A stretch of 64,000 bases of DNA from CAZICM01 sp964537685. Its GTDB lineage: Bacteria > Myxococcota_A > Polyangia > Polyangiales > Polyangiaceae. The number at the start of each line of letters is the position of its first letter. The stretch's first letter is position 1. Below are positions 39,201 through 48,075 of this stretch, in pieces. Made by a program: the position numbers and the translations under genes. The notes beneath the pieces were generated by a model. The model was given only the letters and a program-made list of their open reading frames with translations. It did no database searches and was not told the DNA's origin. The stretch spans positions 124,001 to 188,000 of the forward strand of contig CAZICM010000002.1 in assembly GCA_964537685.1 (NCBI GenBank), in the 5' to 3' direction.

Positions 39201-39270
39201 GGAGCTGATGGATCATATCGATCAGAAGTACCGGACGATGGGGGAGACGACGGTAGACTGGACGGAGTGA
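36226..39270 (+). CDS. Large lipoprotein with esterase halves in permuted order
   Basis: A 1014-residue lipoprotein (LQSC lipobox, C32). Residues 50-320 are beta-rich, with an Ig-like region. At 330-365 comes an esterase nucleophile elbow, THRAVIGISMGGAG, with Ser340 and the following APLGGPVDW. Then follow a cysteine pair region (NCSADTDCKSDESC, ~405) and Asp-rich EF-hand-like segments (DYNGNGVRDEME and DDYGLDGV). Only at 909-918 does the strand and oxyanion-hole motif RYPVIYMLHG appear, and the protein ends at IDQKYRTMGE, where the elbow would normally follow. In the esterase D/feruloyl esterase family (PF00756) these two halves occur in the opposite order. The protein probably folds as a permuted alpha/beta hydrolase; the substrate is unknown. 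Confidence 0.72.
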   Translation: MRTQRFSNSLTRTTLGFGLLGLVLASSGLQSCNVDDTSQSSSGNTPTPLANGEVCVPSVPEQVKIRLEPSSIVLPPCTGSIDSCVTRTVHARVEPDMCTRVPVKIASADPEIIPAVGESYVELHLPSVPLTLGGGTKTGKTTVKVSVPRGDGTDAEATLDVEVTDAKLATCNETPIGGNLEGGGSVRGTGTLTGATIALPEGAKNPNSGSFLWGVPAFQADIQCGQNADLPEHIALGPAITFGPTDKVFQREIPISIPINPALMPSNGRLRHLKIVYSGPAFKTPRAIPVADPRIEKIDDQWAVTFKAPRLGTYQAFIHKDAGTKTHKRRLTHRAVIGISMGGAGTAMMGFRHHDLFDVVAPLGGPVDWTWLLNYIENNHLGGFRPIAKGTQLADIQLSPTNCSADTDCKSDESCIGPQGLPPGKCVIMPTPKDPYEHPSTFNQWWYEYPRAGNGGSFSRRDYAQIFRDLALLFGNPNGENLNPGGKNLPAGVHPDDPSQIGDHQNGECKLWLDPIDGPNKEAQEAIANSCPTERCAHTLTLQNYFDDEFNPDGTFPVITVCDGSPQNELYSPYANTWTPQGNDYPLEVALAVDYNGNGVRDEMEPLIRAGHERWYDYGTDGIPSEMEPGYQKGINDDPAGDDYNAQYNPSGTEGDMRRQTEEAFDDYGLDGVMGTAAQPAGGWTKPGDGYDVGEGDGQFTVSSALQRFWDFDSHSIVRGMVDKSKIPGGELSDEALSRLDVWTDGGTRDLFNFHVDAAHLAGTFLTRDRNVSYYTEPTTLPGLDPSKPKEFAASRIAFEDVSGVVMSRYGKIDPSPNDVESGSGQHVGSGLEITARLQSALYFIGSRWREPELRHMVDETINKPMEGIESCELDGNCTFEFTSSFGRTGPVTVTLPPGYAHADQQSRRYPVIYMLHGYGQTPEDLGAAILFLRNWMNNPLESMDGRLPKAIVIYVDGRCRIGANGKPECIRGTFFSDSAREDGVQNEQWWLELMDHIDQKYRTMGETTVDWTE

Positions 39271-39680
39271 GACGAAGAGGCGGAGAGCGCATGGGGAGAC
39301 GGCTTTAGGCGTTCCGCGGTTGCGGAGGGTCGTTGGAGGCGTTTCCTGATGCGCTCCGCCGCTGCGGAGCTGGCGCGGGTGCGAAGATTTTTGGGTGGGG
39401 CGGGATGTGAATTGGAAAAGGATGGCGTCCGGGCGGGTTGCGCGGCGGCGGAGGGTGGTTGGGAGGGCGTCCTGCTGGGTTCCGCGGAGGGTGAAGGGGC
39501 GGAGAGGGGCGGACACCTGCGGGCTCCGCGGCGGCGGAGAGGGGGAGGGAGAGGTTCCGGGCGGGTTCCGCGGGCGGGATTGGGGTTTTGAGGCGGTTTT
39601 GGGCGATTCTGGAGGCTGGGGGGGTTGGTGGGTGCTAATCAAGTTTCGGATATTGTGGAGTGGTGGGAGGGCGGAGAGGG
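39271..39680. repeat. 410-bp purine-rich, G-skewed repeat region between convergent genes
   Basis: No gene is visible. The plus strand is extremely G-rich, with short degenerate palindromic units of the type TCCGC-n-GCGGAG recurring at about 39322, 39355, 39440, 39479, 39521 and 39570, mixed with GGAGGG and GGGAGG tracts and GGGGGG at 39618-39623. It separates the convergent ends of the esterase lipoprotein and DUF4215 genes. A minus-strand frame of Pro/Arg-rich residues crosses it, but it runs antisense into the esterase gene and has no ribosome site, so I do not call it. Confidence 0.6.
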
Positions 39681-42600
39681 TTATTGGATAGAGATATCGA
39701 GCTTGTAGTCGAAGATGTCGTTGGATGCTCCGCCCGTCGCGTATATCTCGAGGTAATAGGTGCCCGCGGGGAGGTTATGAGCGCCCGCATGGAGGGGAGC
39801 TGCTCCGCGGCCGTCGATAAGCGAGCAATTTCCCCGGCCGGTATTGTTGTCGATGACCAATGAGGTTCCGGCCGCGTTGGAGAGCCGAAGGGTGCTGTCG
39901 ACTCCTGAGCTTTCACACGTTGCCGCTCCGTTTTCGATGATTTCCGCGCGCACGGATTGGCCTTGAGCCACGGTGATGGCGTAGAAGTCGACATCGCCGG
40001 CTCCATTGCGAAGACCGGGAGCGAACACATCTGTTCCTGGTGGCGCAACAATTGAATTGGAAGCCGTTGCCCTGGTTTCATTGGGCTCTGTTTCAGCGGG
40101 GCCGGCGGCCTGGGTCTTGAGAAGCAGGCTATATGCCGCGATGGTCGCGTTATCGCCCGGTTCAAGAACCTGAACATAATAGGTGCCCGCCGCAAGATTC
40201 ATGACGAGGGCGGAACAGTTGCCAATACCATCGTTATCTGACGTGTAGATGGTTGTCCCGCCGCTGTTCAATAGGTTGATCACCGTGTCGATCGAGACAC
40301 AATCGTTCAGGCTTGAATCAAAGGTTTCAATTCGAAGGGTTTGAGCGGCAGCTAAGGTGAATTTAAAATAATCGTTATCGCCGACGGGCGTAATGGCTCC
40401 CGAAATCATGTGATTGACGCTGATTTGGGGATTTGAATCCGCCTGAGCGGTTGAGCCATTGGGTTCGGTTTCGGTGACGAGCTCCCAGAGACAAACCGAG
40501 CTACAGCCATCGTTATTGGAGGTGTTGCCATCGTCGCACTGTTCTGGGCCGCGGAGGTAGGTATCGCCGCAGACATTGGTGCAAATGCTGGGAGATCCGA
40601 GGCAGGTGTAACCGGGTTCGACGGTACAAGCGTTATCGCAGCCGTCGCCGACCGCGAGATTGCCGTCATCGCACAGCTCGGAGCCTGCTTTGACGCCATC
40701 ACCGCAGGTGGTGGTGCAGTTGCTGGGAGAACCCGTGCAGGTATAGCCGGGCTCGACGGTACAGGTTGAGCTGCAGCCATCGCCTCCGACGGGCGGCATT
40801 CCGGAATCGTTGTCGCAAGCTTCGCCCGTAACGACGAGAGCATCGCCGCAGATGGGGGTGCAGGCCGTGGGCGAGACCAGAAGATTGCAGGTGAAGCCTG
40901 TTTCGATGGTGCAGGTCGCGCTGCAACCGTCACCGCTGGATGTATCGCCGTCGTCGCACGCTTCCGAGCCCGCTTTGATTCCATCCCCGCAGGTGGTCGT
41001 ACACACGCTGGGTTGATTGCCCACACAGGTGTACCCGAGCTCCACCGTACACGTCGCGCTGCAGCCGTCGCCGCTCTGCGTGTCGGCATCGTCGCAGGCT
41101 TCCGAGGCGGCTTTGATTCCATCGCCGCACGTCGTCATACACACGCTGGGCATGCCATTGCAGGTGTAGCCAAACTCGACTTGGCAGGTCCCGCTGCAGC
41201 CATCGCCCGCCGTTGTGTTGGTATCGTCGCAGGCTTCCGCACCTGCTGTGATGCCATCCCCGCAGATGGTCGTACACACGCTGGGGGAGCCCACGCAGGA
41301 ATACCCGAGCTCCACCGTACACGTTGCGCTGCAGCCATCGCCCGCCGTTGTGTTGGTATCGTCGCAGGCTTCCGCACCTGCNNNNNNNNNNNNNNNNNNN
41401 NNNNNNNNNNNNNNNNNNNNNNNNNNNNNNNNNNNNNNNNNNNNNNNNNNNNNNNNNNNNNNNNNNNNNNNNNNNNNNNNNTTTGATGCCATCCCCGCAG
41501 ATGGTCGTACACACGCTGGGTTGAGTCCCCACACAGGTGTACCCAAACTCAACCGCGCAGGTTGCGCTGCAGCCGTCGCCGCTCTGCGTGTCGGCATCGT
41601 CGCAGGCTTCCGCGCCCGCTTTGATTCCATCACCGCAGGTGGTCGTACACACGCTCGGCGAAGCAGGCATGCATGTATATCCAAACTCCACCGTACACAC
41701 CGCGCTGCAGCCATCGCCCGCCATCATATTTGCATCATCGCAAGCTTCGGAAGCGGCCTTTAACCCGTCGCCGCAGGTCGTCGCGCACACGCTGGGCATG
41801 CCATTGCAGGTGTAGCCAAACTCCACGGTACATGTCGCGCTGCAGCCATCACCGCTTTGCGCGTCGGCATCATCGCAAGCTTCGGAAGCGGCCTTCAACC
41901 CATCGCCGCACGTCGTCATACACACGCTGGGCATGCCATTGCAGGTGTAGCCAAACTCGACTTGGCAAACCCCGCTGCACCCATCCCCCGGCGCCGTGTT
42001 CGTGTCGTCGCAGGTCTCCGCGCCTTTCAACAGCCCATCCCCGCAAACTGGCCCGCACAGGCTCGGATTGTTGCCCACGCAGGTATAACCCACCTCCACC
42101 GTGCACACCGCGCTACATCCGTCATTCGCATTGAGATTGCCGTCGTCACAAGGCTCACTATTGGCTTTCTGTCCATCACCGCAGTTTGCTGTGCATACGC
42201 TCGGTAATACCCCCACACAGGTGTAACCAAACTCAACCGTACATGTGACACTGCACCCATCGCCCGCCGCTGTGTTCGCGTCGTCGCAGGCTTCCGCTCC
42301 GTTCTTTGCACCGTCCCCGCATTGAGGCGCCTGGCATACGCCGCCTACACATGCGCCGCTGGTGCAGTCCGCACCGGTTATGCAACCCTGGCCTATACCG
42401 CAGTCCAACAGACATACTCCACCGCAATCCACATCCGTTTCATCTTGATTCTTAATGGTGTCGGTGCAGGTCGGCGCGCATACCATGCCCTGACAAAGCC
42501 CACCAATGCAATCGCCATCCACCAAGCAAGCCTTGCCCGCCATGCAATCGGAACATACAGGCCCGCCGCAATCTATATCCGTTTCGTTATCGTTTTTGGT

Positions 42601-43620
42601 GTTGTCGCTGCATGTGGCCGGCACACAAAGGTTTCCCGTACACACTTGGGTTTGGCAGTCTCCGCCTACGCTGCAACCCAAGCCCACCGCGCAGTCGGGA
42701 CATGCAGGACCACCGCAGTCTTTATCGGTCTCCGTGCCGTTTTGCACATTGTCCATGCAGATGGGCACCTGACAAATATTGCCGGCGCATACGCCACTCA
42801 CACAGTCCGCGTCCAGCGCACAGACCAATCCATCCGCGCAGCCCGAACATCCAGCACCACCGCAATCCACATCCGTTTCCACACCGTTCTTTGTTAAATC
42901 CGAACAGCTCAACACACATAGATTGGTGCCCGTATCGCACACCTCGCTCGCCGCAAGGCTGCATTGCTCATCCGCAATACATGCCACGCAGGTGCCATCG
43001 CCTTTGCAGACATCAGCCCCGCCCGCGCATGCCGTACCCGCGGGCTTGTTCATCACTGCGCATTGCGCATTGACACAGACCGGAATCTCACAATCGGCCG
43101 CGGGACACTGCTCGGGCACCGTGCAAGCAACGCACATCCCCGCACCGTCGCACACCAGTCCCATTCCACAAGGTGTATTCGCCGAGGCGTTGTTGTGAAT
43201 CAACATGCCGCCCTGACAGACTTCCGCATCGCACTCGTTGCTGTCCTGAAGCGGAACTTCAGCATCATCCGGTACCGCCACCTCGCTTCCGCTCTCGCAT
43301 GTAGGGTCATGACAATCGTTTGGATTATCCATAACGCCCGGAACAGGAACACCCGATAGGGGACTCCACGAACACTTGCCTGTACCTGTATTGCATGTGT
43401 CTTTCGAACATGGATTTTGATCATCGCAGTCGCCGTCCGCCGCACAACCAAACGACACACCCCCACCACCTCCCCCAATTCCGCTCTCCCCTCCATGCCC
43501 ATCTCCCCCCGGCCGCACTTCCACAGTCCCATCAATCCCCGCAATCACCGTGCACGCCGCCCCGCTCCCCAAGGCCAACAACCAAGCACCCATTCCCATC
43601 CACTTCATCCAGCTTTTCAT
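39681..43620 (-). CDS. Giant DUF4215 cysteine-rich repeat lipoprotein (interrupted by assembly gap)
   Basis: A cell-surface protein of at least 1279 residues, known in two parts: 43620-41482 (713 codons) and 41381-39681 (566 codons plus stop). The start at 43620 gives a signal peptide with lipobox GAAC (C23). Residues ~60-240 are mixed cysteine motifs, then come four units of the form NGxETDxDCGGxxCxxC. These are followed by 13 visible DUF4215 units (CGDGxxxxxExCDDxxxxxGDGCxxxC, 44-46 residues each) and two bacterial pre-peptidase C-terminal (PPC) domains (ETEPNGSTAQAD and ETEPNETRAT starts). No MYXO-CTERM tail is seen. The upstream TPR gene stop overlaps its ATG (TGATG), so it is coupled to that gene. 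Role in adhesion or matrix is inference. Confidence 0.88.
40488..42324 (-). repeat. DUF4215 tandem repeat array
   Basis: Thirteen visible units of roughly 132-138 bp. Several neighbours are identical at DNA level over tens of bases: the stretch beginning GATGCCATCCCCGCAGATGG recurs at 41249 and 41485, and CCCGCCGTTGTGTTGGTATC at 41206 and 41341, exactly 135 bp (45 codons) apart. Central units are most alike and outer ones diverge, the usual mark of repeat homogenisation. Confidence 0.85.
41382..41481. other. Assembly gap, 100 N
   Basis: One hundred undetermined bases, the conventional size for a gap of unknown length. It falls inside the DUF4215 array between residues CGDGIK (left part of the protein) and AGAEACDD (right part), which join into a perfect repeat consensus. 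One hundred is not a multiple of three, so the apparent frame change across the gap is artificial. Confidence 0.95.
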
Positions 43621-44663
43621 CACCACACCCCTCGCACACCCATCACCGCTCCTTGTGAATCTAAGCCCAGCACATCTACCCGCACTTTCCCCACCTTTTT
43701 CTCTTGGGCTTTTGGCTCCATCAACCACAAAACCGCACCCGTGAGCAATGCCGCTCCTCCCACTGCAAAGCTAACCGTGCTTACCATTCCAAACGTCTGC
43801 GAATGCCTTAAGGCATCTCCATCTGTATCATTTTTGCAAATCAACTTCCCCGTTCCTTCTTCCTTTGGGCACCGGACTAGCAAATCTTTACTTTCATTCA
43901 GTACCATTCCTCCAAATACCGCCCCCACACCAAGCCCCAACACGCCAACTCCGCCAGCAATATATGCCCCCATTCTCATTCCGCTTGTTTTGCTCTCGCC
44001 ACTGCTCTTTGAGCTTCCTTTGGAGTCCACAAACACCTTGGACGGCTGCTCTATCTTCTTCTCCGGCTTAGGGTCCAAACCCCCAAGCCGCACGGTTTTT
44101 CTCTCCCCCTTCGCCACAGAATACCGTGTTTCACGCGCTTCTTTGCCGGGCACCAACACCGCCACCAGATGCTCGCCGGGGTCGACATCCATGGGCGTCT
44201 TAAGCAACTCCAGGCTCAGCTCCTTGCCATCGTGCTCCACCCGCGTCCCCAGCGGCAACTCTCCAGACACCTCAAAGGTAACTTGAGGCACATCCGCCCT
44301 CAGCGCTGTTATTTGCGCCTTCGCCCGTTCCACACGCCCTGTTTGCTTCTGCCTTTCTTGCTTTTCAGGCGGCATCCCCTCCACCATCGTGAGATATTCA
44401 TTATAATGCCTCATAGCTGCCGCTATCTCCCCTACGAAGGCCCGGCAGTCCGCCAACGCAAATTTCGTCCCGGCAGCCAAGTCGAGATCGAGACTTTTCT
44501 GAAGCAAATCACAGGCTTCTTGGTATAGTCCCGCTTGCAGCTTTGTGATGCCCTCCTGATACAGCGCATCCGCCTTGGCGATGTCTTGCGCGGCTACAGA
44601 TTCAGCATGTCCAAACGATAGACAGGTTCCTATCAAAACGATGGTCCAGCAGCTTCGTTTCAT
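43620..44663 (-). CDS. TPR/PEGA-like membrane protein
   Basis: A 347-residue exported protein. The ATG at 44663 starts a signal peptide (MKRSCWTIVLIGTCLSFGHA, cleavage near SVAAQ). Residues ~28-110 contain tetratricopeptide-like helices (ADALYQEGITKLQAGLYQEA, then DLDLAAGTKFALADCRAFVG). Residues ~140-190 form a PEGA-like beta segment (VEHDGKELSLELLKTPMDVDPGEHLVAVL). Two hydrophobic segments (near 235-255 and 290-312) would place the C-terminal part in the inner membrane. The gene lies 13 nt after a Ser/Thr kinase and its stop overlaps the start of the DUF4215 gene. Such kinase-associated TPR/PEGA proteins are frequent in Polyangia; function is unknown. Confidence 0.8.
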   Translation of the reverse strand: MKRSCWTIVLIGTCLSFGHAESVAAQDIAKADALYQEGITKLQAGLYQEACDLLQKSLDLDLAAGTKFALADCRAFVGEIAAAMRHYNEYLTMVEGMPPEKQERQKQTGRVERAKAQITALRADVPQVTFEVSGELPLGTRVEHDGKELSLELLKTPMDVDPGEHLVAVLVPGKEARETRYSVAKGERKTVRLGGLDPKPEKKIEQPSKVFVDSKGSSKSSGESKTSGMRMGAYIAGGVGVLGLGVGAVFGGMVLNESKDLLVRCPKEEGTGKLICKNDTDGDALRHSQTFGMVSTVSFAVGGAALLTGAVLWLMEPKAQEKKVGKVRVDVLGLDSQGAVMGVRGVW

Positions 44664-44676
44664 CGCATTTCCTCGC

Positions 44677-46242
44677 CTATTCGCGTGAGTTGTAGAGACC
44701 GGGCTTTGCGGTGGATGACGGCTTTGGCGCCGCAATCGCTCCCGATGGCTTCTTGCTTCCACTTCGTTTGGCACCCGAACGCGCGGCACTCGACGCGGCG
44801 GGAACCGCCGTTGGCAGCACTGTTTCGCTCGCTGCTGGAACAGGATCTGCGGGCGCCGACGAAAGAGCCTCAACACGCGGCTCGGGAATGGTGCCCGCAG
44901 AGGAATTGGGAACCCCAGAAGCCAAATTCCCAGCGGTGGAGGACTGAATCTGATCAACCTTCAAATCTCCCCTATCCGGCTCGTCAGAACCCGCAGAAAA
45001 GACCGCAAGCCCAATCCCCGTGGTCAGGGCCCCTGCAAGTCCAGCCGCAATCCAGAATCCCCGCTTCGACGAGTGCCATCCAGGCTCATGAAAAGCGGAT
45101 GCGGCGAGTCCCTGCCCCGTCTGATTTTTTTGCGATGGCACTCCGCTTTCAGGGTGAGCGGGTGTTATTAACGGTAAAGTGGCTCCTTCGTCAACTTCCA
45201 CAGGTAGATTTGCGACGGGTTCATTCCCCTGCCTAATCGGCACACTCTGCTTCCATTCCGGATGTGCCCCTGCGGCCTCAGACATGCCAGGCAGGGAGGC
45301 CAACACAGGCGCGGACGGCAAAGACACAGCAGAACTCCTCCCCTCCCCCGCATGCCCTCCCCCAAACACCTCCACCAGCTCACGAATCGCCGCCGACGCA
45401 CTCGAAAACCGATCCTTTGGATTCAGCGCGGCCGCCTTCCCAAGCCACGCATCAAACCCGGAAGGCAACATCACACCCCTGCGCGCCGCCCGCGCGCTCG
45501 GCGCCTCCTTGATCCCCTGAAGCGCAACCCCCACAAATGCATAGATATTCGCTCCCGCTTTCACTTCATCCTGCCAGTAATGCGTACCCACCAGCAATTG
45601 ATATGCAATGAATCCCAGTGCATAAATATCTGTCGCAGGACTGATAGGACTCCCCAGTGTAAACTGCTCGGGCGCCATAAATAGCGGTGTCCCCAGGCTT
45701 TGCGTTGCAGCTTGACCGGTCGCGCTCTCGGATATCAGTTTCGCTACGCCAAAATCCAATATCTTTATGCGCGGAGATCCATCATCCCGCTCTGTCAAGA
45801 ATAAATTCTCAGGCTTTAAATCCCGGTGAACAATCGATGCTTTATGCGTCTTATCAAGCGCCGTCGCCACTTGCTTTAAAAGCACCAAAACATCCTGCGG
45901 CTCAAATCGCTTAACACGCTTCAGCTTTCGATTTAAATCTTCCCCGCGCAATAGCTCCATAACCAAATACGGCATCCGCGTCGGACCATCTACGCCCGCA
46001 TCCAACACCTCCACAATAAATTCACTCTCAATCCCAGATGTCACCCGGGCCTCTTGCTCAAATCGCGCCTCCATCCCCTCGTCTTCCATGATGTTGGAAT
46101 GCATCACCTTCAGCGCGCGGTGCTTGTTGGTTTTCGTGTGCACAACCTCATACACAGCACCCATCCCGCCCTGGGCAATAAGCCGCACAATCCGATACCG
46201 CTCGGCAAATACAGTGTCCTCGGCAAGCACAACCTGAGACAT
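44677..46242 (-). CDS. Membrane-anchored Ser/Thr protein kinase (Hanks type)
   Basis: A 521-residue kinase. GAGGAG sits upstream of the ATG at 46242. The glycine loop IAQGGMGAVYEV is at ~22-33, ATP-binding K45 in ALKVM, catalytic HRDLKPEN from 139, canonical DFG at 163-165, and GTPLFMAPEQ in the activation segment. The intact motifs predict an active kinase. A Ser/Pro/Ala-rich linker leads to one transmembrane helix (395-418, GFWIAAGLAGALTTGIGL) and a short periplasmic tail rich in Ala/Pro/Ser. It is the first gene of a three-gene operon with the TPR/PEGA and DUF4215 proteins, which suggests the kinase controls assembly or export of that surface protein; this is inference. Confidence 0.92.
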   Translation of the reverse strand: MSQVVLAEDTVFAERYRIVRLIAQGGMGAVYEVVHTKTNKHRALKVMHSNIMEDEGMEARFEQEARVTSGIESEFIVEVLDAGVDGPTRMPYLVMELLRGEDLNRKLKRVKRFEPQDVLVLLKQVATALDKTHKASIVHRDLKPENLFLTERDDGSPRIKILDFGVAKLISESATGQAATQSLGTPLFMAPEQFTLGSPISPATDIYALGFIAYQLLVGTHYWQDEVKAGANIYAFVGVALQGIKEAPSARAARRGVMLPSGFDAWLGKAAALNPKDRFSSASAAIRELVEVFGGGHAGEGRSSAVSLPSAPVLASLPGMSEAAGAHPEWKQSVPIRQGNEPVANLPVEVDEGATLPLITPAHPESGVPSQKNQTGQGLAASAFHEPGWHSSKRGFWIAAGLAGALTTGIGLAVFSAGSDEPDRGDLKVDQIQSSTAGNLASGVPNSSAGTIPEPRVEALSSAPADPVPAASETVLPTAVPAASSAARSGAKRSGSKKPSGAIAAPKPSSTAKPGLYNSRE

Positions 46243-46455
46243 CGAGATTCTCCTCGCTTCAAATTACCCCGATCCGCATGCACGGGAAACCCTTCGAACT
46301 ATCCATATCACCAACTCCGATCCGCAGACAATACCCTTTGTATTCTTTTCCATTTCCAAGCTCCGATCCCTTCAGCTTCTCTCACACATATTCCCCTTCC
46401 CATCCCGCCCCCACGCATGTTACGTATCGAAATCAGTCTTCCTTCGAGGTGAAAG

Positions 46456-48075
46456 ATGAAGCGACGGCGACATGCTCATGGCTGGCTTCTGCCCTTTCTC
46501 GCGCTCAGTCTCGCGGGCTGCGTGGGTAAATTTGGCGAAGCCCCGAACGCAAATTTCGATGAAGGACCGCTCAGCGATGTCGCTGTCAGCGGTCTCAGGC
46601 GCCTTACGGCCCAGGAGTATTCCGCGAGTGTCAATGACCTTGTGGGCTTTATTCCGGACGGTGTGCGCGAGACCCTTCCGGTCGATCCACTGGTGCCCTT
46701 CGATAACGATTTTACTTTGCAAGGCGCGTCGGAAGCCTTAATCGTCGGCGCCGATCTCTTGGCGGGAAATATCGCCGAAGCGGTTGTCGCCGATCCCGCG
46801 GTGCGCGATAAAGTCGTGGGTTGTACGCCCTCGGGTGCCGCGGATTCAGCCTGTTTTAAGTCCTTTGTTCAAAGCTTTGGGCGAAGGGCTTTCCGCCGTC
46901 CTTTAAACACCGCCGAAATCGATAGATTCGCAGCCTTTATGGCGCATGCCCAAACATCGGGCGATTTTTATACCGCGGTCGACTCGGCTCTCCGCGCCTT
47001 TTTTCAGCATCCCGAGTTCCTCTATCGCGTGGAAATCGGTTCGCCTGTTCCCAATCTCAATGGGATTAGCCGGCTAAACGACTTTGAAGTGGCGACCAGG
47101 CTTTCCTTCTTCCTGGTGGGAAGCACACCCGAAGATTGGCTGCTCGACAGCGCCGAAGCAGGCGATCTAAAAACCGCGGAAGGACTCCGCGCCGCCGCCG
47201 AAAAACTATTCGCCGAACCCCGTGCCAAAGATAGAATGGCCCGTTTTCACGAGCTATGGCTGGGCTATTCGACGCTTACCAATATGGGTATCTCGGCCGA
47301 TATGCGCGCCGAAACATTTGCATTGATGTCCAGGGTTATCTTCGATGAAAAGCGTCCTTGGACCGATATGCTCACAATGAATGAAACCTATGTAACGCCC
47401 GCGCTGGCCACGCATTATGGGCTGCCTTCGCCGGGCGCCTCACCTGGATGGGTATCCTATGGCGACACCGGAAGAAAAGGCATTCTATCTCAGGCTACCT
47501 TCCTATCGGCCGTATCCAAGTTTGGCGATACCAGCCCAACCCAAAGAGGTCTCTTGATCCGGACGAGGCTATTCTGCCAAGAAATTGGAAAACCGCCTCC
47601 CGAGTTAATGGTCAATGTCGATATGCCGCCCGAAACGGCCGACCCCAATGCATGTAAAATCGATCGCTATTTTATGTCGACCACCGACGGCTGCGCCAAT
47701 TGCCATAAACTCATGGATCCCATCGGATTTGGACTTGAAAACTACGATGCCGCGGGCCGCTACCGCGATACCCAGCCCAACCGGCCCGACTGTGTGATCG
47801 ACGGAAATGGCAGCTTTGAAGGTTTGGGAACCTTTAATGGTCCGGCCCAGCTCGCGGATTTGATTCTGGGAGATGGGGGCGTGGACGAGTGCGTGGCTTC
47901 CCAGCTCTACCGCTATGCCGTGGGCAGGGCCAAACTCGATACACGGGACAAAGAATTTGTCAAAAACCTAGTTACGGCCTCGACCCAAGGAGGCGGTCTA
48001 AAACTCGATCAATTTATCTTGGATTACGCATCTTCGGAGACGATTCGCTACCGGAGGGAAGGAGCGGCAAAATGA
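46456..48075 (+). CDS. DUF1592/DUF1588/DUF1585 lipoprotein with haem motif
   Basis: An exported lipoprotein of 539 residues (LAGC lipobox, C22). It carries the block order typical of PSD/DUF1587-DUF1592 proteins: LRRLTAQEYSASVNDLVG (DUF1587), CFKSFVQSFGRRAFRRPL and ATRLSFFLVGSTPEDWLL (DUF1592/1595), KGILSQATFLSAVSKFGDTSPTQRG (DUF1588), and CANCHKLMDPIGFGLENYDAAGRYR (DUF1588/1585 with a CXXCH haem motif at 413-417). It ends YRYAVGRAKLDTRD. Such proteins are abundant in Planctomycetes and Myxococcota and are thought to act in extracellular polymer breakdown, always with a DUF1552 protein. The next gene overlaps its stop (ATGA). Confidence 0.88.
   Translation: MKRRRHAHGWLLPFLALSLAGCVGKFGEAPNANFDEGPLSDVAVSGLRRLTAQEYSASVNDLVGFIPDGVRETLPVDPLVPFDNDFTLQGASEALIVGADLLAGNIAEAVVADPAVRDKVVGCTPSGAADSACFKSFVQSFGRRAFRRPLNTAEIDRFAAFMAHAQTSGDFYTAVDSALRAFFQHPEFLYRVEIGSPVPNLNGISRLNDFEVATRLSFFLVGSTPEDWLLDSAEAGDLKTAEGLRAAAEKLFAEPRAKDRMARFHELWLGYSTLTNMGISADMRAETFALMSRVIFDEKRPWTDMLTMNETYVTPALATHYGLPSPGASPGWVSYGDTGRKGILSQATFLSAVSKFGDTSPTQRGLLIRTRLFCQEIGKPPPELMVNVDMPPETADPNACKIDRYFMSTTDGCANCHKLMDPIGFGLENYDAAGRYRDTQPNRPDCVIDGNGSFEGLGTFNGPAQLADLILGDGGVDECVASQLYRYAVGRAKLDTRDKEFVKNLVTASTQGGGLKLDQFILDYASSETIRYRREGAAK

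Noticed and set aside
39067..39642. 191-codon minus-strand frame, Pro/Arg-rich
   Set aside because: Antisense to the esterase gene over half its length; composition is produced by the G-rich repeat DNA and there is no ribosome site.
41135..41512. Frames running through the N gap (also 40930-43728 read past the gap)
   Set aside because: Translation through 100 N shifts frame; residues beyond the gap in that frame are Arg-rich shadow sequence.
46243..46455. Possible c-di-GMP riboswitch before the DUF1592 gene (GCACGGGAAACC-like segment)
   Set aside because: Only a short sequence resemblance; the conserved second helix and tetraloop receptor are missing.
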